Under the pieces are notes generated by a model. The model had not been told where the DNA came from and did no database searches. It saw only the letters and a program-made list of their open reading frames with translations. From NCBI GenBank assembly GCA_947631465.1, contig CANRLK010000006.1, positions 1 through 55,794 on the forward strand: a DNA stretch of 55,794 bases, written 5' to 3'. How positions within the stretch are numbered: the first letter of the stretch is position 1; every line of letters starts with the position of its first letter. The DNA is from an uncultured Clostridia bacterium. Lineage in GTDB: Bacteria; Bacillota; Clostridia; Christensenellales; Borkfalkiaceae. Below are positions 49,665-55,794 of the stretch, one piece after another. Position numbers and translations under genes: made by a program.

Positions 49665-50444
49665 TTACTCCTTTTTGATTTTTTGTGCCGCAAGCGCATA
49701 CATCATGATCCCCGCGCTCACCGCGGCATTTAAGCTCTCCATGCGCCCGTCCATCGGGATCGCCACAACGTCCCGCGCCGCCCTTCTCACTTCTTCCGAG
49801 AGCCCGTTGCCCTCGTTCCCAATCGCAAGGCAGAAGGTTTCGGGCGCATCGAAGGAAAACACGCTCTCCCCGTCCATATCGGCGGCGAGAATGGGCACAC
49901 CTTCAAGCGTTTTTAAAACCTCTTCCCTGCTCCCGCGCATGAGCCTGCAATAGAACACGCCCGACATGGACGCGCGCACGCTCTTGGGCGAATACGGGTC
50001 GGCGCAGTCGATCAGATACAGCTCCTCATACCCCGCAGCCGCCGCCGTGCGGATGATCGCCCCGACATTACTCGGATCGCTCACCCCGTCGAGAAGCAAG
50101 CACCGCTTTGTCGGACGGACGAGCTCCGCTTGCGGGATTTTGACCTCTGCCAAGATCCCCTGCGGGGTCTTTTCGTCCGAGACCGCCTTGAATGCGTCCT
50201 CGCCGAGAAACAAGACAGAATTTTCGTCGAGCCGCGCCTGGAAGAGAAATGACTGAGACAGGGCGATACGCTCCTTGGACGCAAGAAGGGCGATGCGCAC
50301 GATCTCCATGCCGCTCTCCGCGCATTCGAGGAACATTTTATCGCCCTCGACGAGGAACGTCCCCCGTTCTCTGCGTCCTTTTTTCTCCTTCAAGGAAGCG
50401 AGCTCTTTGACGGCGGGATTTTGTTTGGATGTGATGACGGTCAT
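49665..50444 (-). CDS. SpoU/TrmH family RNA methyltransferase
   Basis: A 259-residue SPOUT enzyme that likely 2'-O-methylates rRNA or tRNA. The N-terminal substrate-binding domain starts TVITSKQNPAVKELASL, with RGTFLVEGDKMF. The knotted catalytic domain has LLDGVSDPSNVGAIIRTA, then LAIGNEGNGLSEEV and IPMDGRMESLNAAVS, the three SpoU motifs. The ATG at 50444 has no ribosome binding site; a terminator hairpin and its T-run stand directly before it. Exact target unknown. Confidence 0.9.
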   Translation of the reverse strand: MTVITSKQNPAVKELASLKEKKGRRERGTFLVEGDKMFLECAESGMEIVRIALLASKERIALSQSFLFQARLDENSVLFLGEDAFKAVSDEKTPQGILAEVKIPQAELVRPTKRCLLLDGVSDPSNVGAIIRTAAAAGYEELYLIDCADPYSPKSVRASMSGVFYCRLMRGSREEVLKTLEGVPILAADMDGESVFSFDAPETFCLAIGNEGNGLSEEVRRAARDVVAIPMDGRMESLNAAVSAGIMMYALAAQKIKKE

Positions 50445-50447
50445 GAC

Positions 50448-50473
50448 AAAAAAGCCTTTTTGAAAAAGGCTTT
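50448..50473 (-). terminator. terminator of infC-rpmI-rplT
   Basis: AAAGCC/GGCTTT stem with an AT-rich inner part and TTTTTTG on the minus strand. Its T-run ends three bases before the methyltransferase ATG. Confidence 0.85.
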
Positions 50474-50480
50474 CTCTTTG

Positions 50481-50831
50481 TTACAGGGCGGCTTTCGCCT
50501 TGTCGCAGACCGCCGCGAATCCCGCTGCGTCGGACACGGCAAGCTCCGAGAGCGACTTGCGGTTCAGCGTGATGCCTGCCTTTTTGAGCCCGAACATCAG
50601 CTTGGAATAGGACAGTCCGTTCACTCTTGCCTGTGCGTTGATACGCGCGATCCAAAGCGAACGCATATCGCGCTTTCTGCGCTTTCTTCCGACATACGCA
50701 TAGCTCAGCGATTTCATCACCGCCTGTCTTGCGATGCGGTAGTTCTTGCTCTTGCAGCCGAAGTACCCCTTCGACAGCTTAAAGATCTTCCTGCGTTTCT
50801 TTACGGCGTTGACGCCTCTTTTAATTCTCAT
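50481..50831 (-). CDS. rplT: ribosomal protein L20
   Basis: The 116-residue, very basic 50S protein needed for assembly on 23S rRNA ([36 protein letters not shown]). It often represses its own operon through the leader. Its order after infC and rpmI is the conserved one. Confidence 0.98.
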   Translation of the reverse strand: MRIKRGVNAVKKRRKIFKLSKGYFGCKSKNYRIARQAVMKSLSYAYVGRKRRKRDMRSLWIARINAQARVNGLSYSKLMFGLKKAGITLNRKSLSELAVSDAAGFAAVCDKAKAAL

Positions 50832-50845
50832 TGTCCGCTCCTCCC

Positions 50846-51046
50846 TTAATCCTTATAAGGAATCATCTTTTTGACGGTGTTCTCCTGCGTATGGGATACG
50901 AGCGTAACCTGACGCAAGTTTCTCTTTCTCTTTCTGTTCTTGGTCTCCGCCTTATGGTTCTTTCCGCCGTGAGGTCTGTTGACCTTGCCCGAGCCCGTGA
51001 GCCAGAAGCGTTTTTTAGAACCGCTGTGCGATTTCTGTTTCGGCAT
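50846..51046 (-). CDS. rpmI: ribosomal protein L35
   Basis: A 66-residue basic 50S protein ([20 protein letters not shown] start). The ATG at 51046 gives the usual N-terminus; five extra in-frame codons upstream do not belong. It lies 14 bases before rplT. Confidence 0.97.
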   Translation of the reverse strand: MPKQKSHSGSKKRFWLTGSGKVNRPHGGKNHKAETKNRKRKRNLRQVTLVSHTQENTVKKMIPYKD

Positions 51047-51077
51047 AATATGATCCTCCAAATATGATTTCCAAAGT

Positions 51078-51623
51078 TTATTCCGTCTTTTGAACGGTCG
51101 GCGCGGCTTTTTTGGGAGCTAAGATCATGATGATGTTGCGCCCCTCCATGTTGATCGGCTTTTCGACCATCGCAACTTCGCTCAGCGATTCGAAAAAGCC
51201 CGTCATCACGTCTTTTGCAAGGTTTGAATGCGCCATCTGTCTGCCGCGGAGACGGATGGACACCTTGACTTTGTTCCCCGCCTGCAAGAATTTCGTGGCT
51301 TGCTTCGCCTTGACGTTGAGATCGCCCACGTCGATCGTCATCGAAAGCTGGACCTCTTTGAGTTCCACCACTTTTTGGTTCTTGCGGTTTTCCTTTTCCT
51401 TCTTTGCCTGTTCGAACTTGTACTTCCCGAAGTCCATGATCTTGCACACGGGCGGCACGGCATTGGGAGAGATCTTTACAAGATCGAGATCGGCTTCTTC
51501 GGCGAGCCGCATCGCTTCGTACGGCGTCATCACGCCGAGCATTTCTCCCGTCTGCGAGATCACGCGGATCTTCGGATCGCGGATCTCCCCGTTGAGTTGC
51601 GTCTGATTTTTAACTGCTGCCAT
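51078..51623 (-). CDS. infC: translation initiation factor IF-3
   Basis: A 181-residue factor with both domains (LNGEIRDPKIRVISQTGE, KISPNAVPPVCKIMDFGKYK, then RLRGRQMAHSNLA). It prevents premature subunit joining and checks the start codon. The start is an ordinary ATG at 51623 with AGGAG, rather than the rare AUU-type codon of enterobacterial infC. Codons upstream in frame belong to the leader. Confidence 0.97.
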   Translation of the reverse strand: MAAVKNQTQLNGEIRDPKIRVISQTGEMLGVMTPYEAMRLAEEADLDLVKISPNAVPPVCKIMDFGKYKFEQAKKEKENRKNQKVVELKEVQLSMTIDVGDLNVKAKQATKFLQAGNKVKVSIRLRGRQMAHSNLAKDVMTGFFESLSEVAMVEKPINMEGRNIIMILAPKKAAPTVQKTE

Positions 51624-51639
51624 ACTCCTCTCAGAAAAA

Positions 51640-51784
51640 GATATTCCTTTTTTGCAAAGAAAAAAGGTCATGCCAAAGCGTGACCAAAGATAACGATACG
51701 CCCAACCTCTTTGTTGGAACGCAACTTCGATCGACCCGCAACGCCCTTTGCCTTACGGAGAGAAGGTTCTCTTCTGCTTTGACA
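51640..51784 (-). promoter_or_regulatory. L20-type leader/attenuator of infC-rpmI-rplT
   Basis: About 145 bases of non-coding leader between the promoter and infC. It ends in a GGTCA...TGACC hairpin (51665-51684) with TTTTTT on the minus strand, some 35 bases before the ribosome binding site. Position, length and terminator match the Firmicute L20 leader, where L20 binding favours the terminator. I identify it by context, not by a covariance model. Confidence 0.7.
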
Positions 51785-51790
51785 ATCCTC

Positions 51791-51819
51791 ATTCTACCAT
51801 ACTTTTTTCCCGTTGTCAA
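51791..51819 (-). promoter_or_regulatory. infC operon promoter
   Basis: Minus strand TTGACA (51814-51819), a 17-base spacer, TAGAAT (51791-51796). Confidence 0.9.
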
Positions 51820-51839
51820 CTCATTTTCGGGCATTCTGC

Positions 51840-51892
51840 CCAACTTTTGCCCTCTTTTTGCCCGCTTTTTGCCCGCTTTTTGCCCGACTTTC
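51840..51892. repeat. 11-bp tandem repeats with phased A-tracts upstream of infC
   Basis: Four to five units of GGGCAAAAAGC type (minus strand), spaced 11 bases, end about 20 bases upstream of the infC -35 box and occupy most of the gap to the ABC exporter stop. Confidence 0.8.
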
Positions 51893-51912
51893 CCGAGAAA
51901 ACAAGCTCTTTT

Positions 51913-53709
51913 TCAAAACGATTCAAACTGCGAGCCGTACAATTTTGCGTAATAGCCCTGCTTTTTTAAGAGCGACTCGTGCGTGCCCTGTTCGATCACG
52001 TCCCCTTCCCGCATGACGACGATGAGGTCGGCATTCTGGATGGTCGAGAGCCTGTGCGCGATGATGAAACACGTCTTGCCCTTCATGAGCGAAGTCATCG
52101 CGTCCTGGATGATCTGCTCGGTGCGGGTATCGACGTTGGACGTCGCCTCGTCCAAGATGAGCATGGGCGAATCTTTGAGCATGGCGCGGGCGATCGAAAG
52201 CAGCTGCCGCTGTCCCTTGGAGATGTTGACGGCGTTGTCCGTCAAGACGGTGTCGTAGCCTTGGGGAAGTTTTTCGATGAAGGAATGGATCTTCGCCGCC
52301 TTGCAGACTGCTTCGACCTCTTCGCGCGAGACGTCCCCGTTGCCGTAGGCGATGTTTTCATAGACGCTTCCCGCGAACAGCCAGGTGTCCTGCAAGACCA
52401 TCGTAAACGCGCCGCGGACGGACGAGCGGGTCAAATGCAAAATGTCCTTGCCGTCGATCGTGATCTTCCCTCTCTGCGGGTCGTAAAAGCGCATGAGAAG
52501 ATTGATGATCGTCGTCTTGCCCGCGCCCGTATGCCCGACGATCGCGACGACCTGCCCCTTCTTTGCGGAGAGCGAGAAGTCCTTCAAGACGGTCTGATCT
52601 TTTATATAGCCGAAGCCGAGGTGGGAGATCTCGACATTCCCCTGCACATTTTCAAGCGTTTCCGCATCCTCCGCATCTTTGGGTTCGGAGGGCTCTTCGA
52701 GCACGCGGAACACCCGCTCCGCCGCCGCGATCGCCGATTGGAACTCCCCCATGATGTTGGCGATCTCGTTGATCGGACCTGAAAACTTGCGCGAATAGAG
52801 GACGAAGGACGAGATCCCGCCCGCCGTCATCTCGATCCCGAGGATGGGGTGCATATACAGCAGCGCGCCGCAGACGCTGATGAGCGTGAGCGACAAATTA
52901 TTGACGAAGTTGACGCAAGGACCCGAGATCGTGCCGAGATATTCCGCGCGGGCGTAGGCTTTGATCGCCTCGTCGTTTTTGACCTCGAAATCCGCGATGA
53001 TCTTGTCCTCGCAGTGATAGGCGCGGGTCGTCTTTTGTCCCGCGGTCATCTCCTCGACGAACCCGTTGAGCTCGCCGAGCTTTTGCGAACGCCTTCGGAA
53101 GAGCGGCTGCACCCGCCGCACGATGAATCTCGTCAAAAAGACGGAGAGCGGCACGGTGAAGGCAAATACGCTGACGAGAAGCGGCGCGATCAAGAGCATC
53201 ATCACGAGAGAGCCGACGATCATGACCGCACTTTTCAGAACGATCATCACGTCGTTTGCGAGCGATTCCCCGACCGTATCGATGTCGTAGCTCAAAACGG
53301 AGATGATGTCCCCCGCCTGCCGCACTTCGAAGAAATCGACGGGCAGGGTCGCAAGGTGCGAGAACACGTCGACGCGCATTTTCTTGACGATCCTGCGCGA
53401 AATGTACGCCATGCCGATCGCGGAGAGGTATTCAAGCAGCGCGGAGACGAGATAGAGCGCGATCAAACAGCCCGCGAACATGCCGATCCTCGAAAAATTC
53501 GTGCCGCCGACGGGGTCGATCTCGTCGATCGCGAGCCCGCAAAGCCAAGGTCCTACGAGGCTCGAAACCGTCCCGAGCACGCTGAGCAGAAAAACGCCGA
53601 CCAAAATGAGTACATGGGGCTTCAAATAGCCGAAAAGATGCCTTAGAACGAACTTTTTATCGACCTTGCGCTTCCCCAAGGCGCGGGTGTCGTGGATGTT
53701 GAGCCTCAT
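51913..53709 (-). CDS. ABC exporter half-transporter, second subunit
   Basis: A 598-residue fusion of a six-helix membrane domain (about 30-320) and an ATPase. Walker A is GHTGAGKTT, the Q-loop is in MVLQDTWLF, the signature reads ISKGQRQLLS (usually LSGGQ), Walker B ends LILDEATSNVD, and the H-loop is IIAHRLSTI. Its ATG overlaps the stop of the first subunit by four bases, so the two form a heterodimeric exporter of the YheI/YheH or TmrAB type. The substrate may be drugs, lipids or peptides. Confidence 0.93.
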   Translation of the reverse strand: MRLNIHDTRALGKRKVDKKFVLRHLFGYLKPHVLILVGVFLLSVLGTVSSLVGPWLCGLAIDEIDPVGGTNFSRIGMFAGCLIALYLVSALLEYLSAIGMAYISRRIVKKMRVDVFSHLATLPVDFFEVRQAGDIISVLSYDIDTVGESLANDVMIVLKSAVMIVGSLVMMLLIAPLLVSVFAFTVPLSVFLTRFIVRRVQPLFRRRSQKLGELNGFVEEMTAGQKTTRAYHCEDKIIADFEVKNDEAIKAYARAEYLGTISGPCVNFVNNLSLTLISVCGALLYMHPILGIEMTAGGISSFVLYSRKFSGPINEIANIMGEFQSAIAAAERVFRVLEEPSEPKDAEDAETLENVQGNVEISHLGFGYIKDQTVLKDFSLSAKKGQVVAIVGHTGAGKTTIINLLMRFYDPQRGKITIDGKDILHLTRSSVRGAFTMVLQDTWLFAGSVYENIAYGNGDVSREEVEAVCKAAKIHSFIEKLPQGYDTVLTDNAVNISKGQRQLLSIARAMLKDSPMLILDEATSNVDTRTEQIIQDAMTSLMKGKTCFIIAHRLSTIQNADLIVVMREGDVIEQGTHESLLKKQGYYAKLYGSQFESF

Positions 53710-55430
53710 GCTTCCCCCTCCTCGACCGTGCCCATTTGCGTCTTAAAGATCTCGGCGTATTCTTCGCAGGACGAGACGAGCGTCTCATGATCGCCCGCGC
53801 CGATGACCTTTCCGTCCGATAAAACCAAGATGAGATCGGCATGGCGGATGGAGCTCACCCGCTGGGCGACGATGACCTTGGTCGCGTCCTTGTATTGGGT
53901 TTTGAGCGCAAAGCGGAGGGCGGCGTCCGTCTTATAGTCGAGCGCGGAGGAACAGTCGTCGAGGACCAAGATCTCGGGCTCGCCCGCGAGCGCACGCGCG
54001 ACGAGCAGTCGCTGTTTTTGCCCGCCCGAGAGGTTGTTCGCCTTTTGCGTGAGACAAAAATCCAGCCCGCCGTGTTCTGTTACGAATTGGGTCGCCTGCG
54101 CGTTTTCAAGCGCGCGCAAGAGCTGTTCGTCCGAAAGTCCCCTGCCGAAATCGACGTTGTCCCTGATCGAAGCCGCCATCAAGAAGTCGCTTTGGAACAC
54201 CACGCCGAACTTTTCGAGCAGGTCGCGGCTGGGATAGCTCCTGACATCCTTCCCGTCCACGAGAATGCGCCCTGCGTTCACGTCATAGAAATGCAAAAGA
54301 AGATTGACGAGGGTGGATTTTCCGCTGCCCGTCGCGCCGATCACGCCGAGCGTCTGCCCCCGCTTTAAGGAGAAGGACACGTCTTTTAGGTGATCTTCCT
54401 TGCCGTTGTAGGAAAATGAGACGTTTTCGAACACGATCGCCTGCGATTTGTCCCCTTCGGGAAGGGAGAGGACCTTTTCCTCGGTGTCCATTTCGAGGAC
54501 GCGTTCGATGCGCGCCGCGCTTGCCGAGCCGCGCGAGATGACGACGAAGATCTTGGTCAGCGCGATGAGGGCGTTCAGGATGATGACGAAGAACTGCAAA
54601 AATTCGAGGACCGTCCCCGCGGAATTGGCGCGGAACGCGCCCACGACGATGAGCGCGACGAGCCCTAAATTGAGGGTGAGGGTCGCGAGCGGGTTGGAAA
54701 GGGACATGATCTTATTTGCGCGGAACTCTGTCGCGGCGAGTTCTTGGACCGTGCCGTCGAACTTTTGGACCTCGAACGCGGACTTGTCGAGCGCGCGGAT
54801 CACCTTCACGCCCGTGACGTTTTCTTGGATCTTTTGGACCATCTCGTCCTGCTTTTTTTGGACGGAGAAATAGACGGGCACGCCCTGCCGCGTGATGAGA
54901 AAAACGGTAAGCCCGACGATGGGCACACAGGCAAGGAGGACGCAGGCGAGGACGGTATCTTCCAAAAAGGCGAGGAGCATCCCCCCGAGGATGAGAATGG
55001 GCGCGCGCACGCCGAGCCGTAAGGTCCGCGCTACCATTTGATTGACGTAATAGCTGTCGCTCGTGAGCCGCGAGATGAGCGACGGAAGTCCGACCGAATC
55101 CACTTGGCGGCTGCTCAGATGCGAGGTCTTTTCGAAGAGGTCATAGCGCAGGTCGTGGGTCATCTTGCCCGAGGAAATGACGGTAAGACGGTTTGCAAAG
55201 ATGTTTCCGAGCAGCGCAACGGCGGCGCAGAAGAGCATCACGCCGCCATAGATGAGCGTATATTTGAGTTTTTGGTCCATTGAGAGGGCGTCGTTTGCGG
55301 CGACGTCGTCGATGATCCGCCTTAAAAGCTGCGGCAAAAACAGCTCGGCGACCGAGCCCAAAAATTTGAGCACGAGCCCCGCCGCGACCGTTTTGGAATA
55401 GGGTTTGAGATAGGTGAGCGATTTTTTCAT
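53706..55430 (-). CDS. ABC exporter half-transporter, first subunit
   Basis: A 574-residue half-transporter beginning MKKSLTYLKPYSK at the ATG at 55430, with GGGAG upstream; an in-frame ATG at 55457 is less well placed. The membrane domain covers about 15-310. The ATPase has Walker A GATGSGKST, signature LSGGQKQRL and Walker B ILVLDDCSSALD, with Asp in place of the usual catalytic Glu, and VAQRVSSI with Gln in place of the H-loop His. It therefore looks like the degenerate-site subunit of a heterodimer, while its partner keeps Glu and His but has the changed signature. Confidence 0.93.
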   Translation of the reverse strand: MKKSLTYLKPYSKTVAAGLVLKFLGSVAELFLPQLLRRIIDDVAANDALSMDQKLKYTLIYGGVMLFCAAVALLGNIFANRLTVISSGKMTHDLRYDLFEKTSHLSSRQVDSVGLPSLISRLTSDSYYVNQMVARTLRLGVRAPILILGGMLLAFLEDTVLACVLLACVPIVGLTVFLITRQGVPVYFSVQKKQDEMVQKIQENVTGVKVIRALDKSAFEVQKFDGTVQELAATEFRANKIMSLSNPLATLTLNLGLVALIVVGAFRANSAGTVLEFLQFFVIILNALIALTKIFVVISRGSASAARIERVLEMDTEEKVLSLPEGDKSQAIVFENVSFSYNGKEDHLKDVSFSLKRGQTLGVIGATGSGKSTLVNLLLHFYDVNAGRILVDGKDVRSYPSRDLLEKFGVVFQSDFLMAASIRDNVDFGRGLSDEQLLRALENAQATQFVTEHGGLDFCLTQKANNLSGGQKQRLLVARALAGEPEILVLDDCSSALDYKTDAALRFALKTQYKDATKVIVAQRVSSIRHADLILVLSDGKVIGAGDHETLVSSCEEYAEIFKTQMGTVEEGEA

Positions 55431-55470
55431 GCCGTCTCCCGCGCAAACTTGCCGCATTTGTTCCTATCAC

Positions 55471-55499
55471 ATTTTACAAAATTTGTTCTTTCCTGTCAA
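55471..55499 (-). promoter_or_regulatory. promoter of the ABC exporter operon
   Basis: Minus strand TTGACA (55494-55499), a 17-base spacer, TAAAAT (55471-55476). Confidence 0.85.
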
Positions 55500-55539
55500 C
55501 CGTTTTCAAAGCCCCCTTATGCGGTTGAAACGATGAGCG

Positions 55540-55564
55540 GCGCGCCGAAGGAACTTCGGCGCGC
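55540..55564. repeat. perfect hairpin GCGCGCCGAAG
   Basis: GCGCGCCGAAG, loop GAA, then the exact complement. It may be a terminator for a minus-strand transcript from further right, but it lacks a T-run there. Confidence 0.5.
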
Positions 55565-55595
55565 AGCTTATATTTTTGTAATAGGCGCAAAAAAA

Positions 55596-55624
55596 TGTAC
55601 ATGGATTAGTCTAATCCATGTACA
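55596..55624 (-). terminator. hairpin terminator just downstream of a promoter
   Basis: TGTACATGGATTA-GTC-TAATCCATGTACA (13-bp perfect stem), followed on the minus strand by T7. It starts about five bases after the predicted transcription start of the promoter at 55636-55664. A related hairpin lies at 55732-55768. Confidence 0.75.
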
Positions 55625-55635
55625 AATTTGAGTTC

Positions 55636-55664
55636 ATTCTATCACTTTTCCTTGCGTTTGTCAA
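55636..55664 (-). promoter_or_regulatory. promoter reading into the 55.6-kb hairpin
   Basis: Minus strand TTGACA (55659-55664), a 17-base spacer, TAGAAT (55636-55641). No gene lies between it and the hairpin terminator. Confidence 0.8.
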
Positions 55665-55731
55665 GAAAATTTCAGGTAAAAATAAAATTATTTCAGTCTC
55701 CTTCTGATTTTATGCGGAAATCTTCTGGAAA

Positions 55732-55768
55732 ATGTTCATGGATTAGACTAATCTATGAACATTTTCCA
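55732..55768. repeat. second ATGGATTAG-type hairpin
   Basis: AAAATGTTCATGGATTA-GAC-TAATCTATGAACATTTT: a 17-bp stem with one wobble pair. It is similar to the hairpin at 55596-55624, with a paired A/T swap in the stem. Nothing else was seen from 55665 to the end. Confidence 0.75.
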
Positions 55769-55794
55769 TTTTTTATGCACCGATATAAATGCCA

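Noticed and set aside
51840..51892. Possible CRISPR or satellite repeat
   Set aside because: The units are 11 bases without spacers; phased A-tracts explain them better.

Overview
The window looks like a chromosomal segment of a mid-GC anaerobic Firmicute of the class Clostridia. Supporting signs are the infC-rpmI-rplT order with an L20-type leader, a DnaD-type primosome protein, a fragment of a forespore sigma factor (SigG-like) beside ylmC, DegV, PepF, BspA-type leucine-rich-repeat proteins, and sharp -35/-10 promoters with GGAGG ribosome binding sites. An uncultured gut lineage near Christensenellales is a guess from style only.

Layout. 1-5.5 kb: a small lipoprotein, a 47-residue helical peptide, an AbrB-type regulator with an ABC-2 exporter, a dispersed repeat, a YwaF/TMEM164-like membrane protein, an AT-rich GIY-YIG nuclease and tRNA-Leu(CAG). 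5.5-16.9 kb (minus strand): a tightly packed housekeeping run, read as alpha/beta-hydrolase-like protein, signal peptidase, DegV, PepF, DnaB, Sua5, LMW-PTP, RpiB, a DUF1538 transporter with a tandem PII-like protein, and peptidase E. 17.1-18.8 kb (plus): a DnaD-like protein that ends in the helicase-binding zinc region of DnaC/DnaI but has no ATPase domain. 19-23 kb: ylmC, a sigG gene lacking its 5' third, a cluster of promoter-hairpin-terminator units that look like small RNA genes, and a large serine recombinase with a translationally coupled 43-residue protein. 23-25.8 kb: a BspA-like lipoprotein gene interrupted by a stop codon.

26.5-43.5 kb (minus): a 17-kb operon that appears to combine extracellular proteolysis with peptide uptake. 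It encodes a 2527-residue subtilase with leucine-rich repeats and a C-terminal membrane anchor, a lipoprotein, OppA, OppB, OppC, OppD, OppF and a small membrane protein. Several Opp subunits carry unusual insertions. PepF and PepE, elsewhere in the window, could finish peptide breakdown in the cytosol. 44-47.4 kb (plus): serC-serA-DUF1015 serine biosynthesis. 47.5-48.8 kb: an intergenic repeat field. 48.9-51.8 kb (minus): infC-rpmI-rplT, then a SpoU methyltransferase and YebC. 51.9-55.4 kb: a heterodimeric ABC exporter. 55.5-55.8 kb: two related hairpins, one directly behind a promoter.

The best candidates for something undescribed are the small-RNA-like array at 20.33-21.17 kb beside the recombinase and truncated sigG, the DnaD-DnaC hybrid, and the insertion-bearing protease/Opp operon. 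All assignments come from reading the sequence; no database search was possible.
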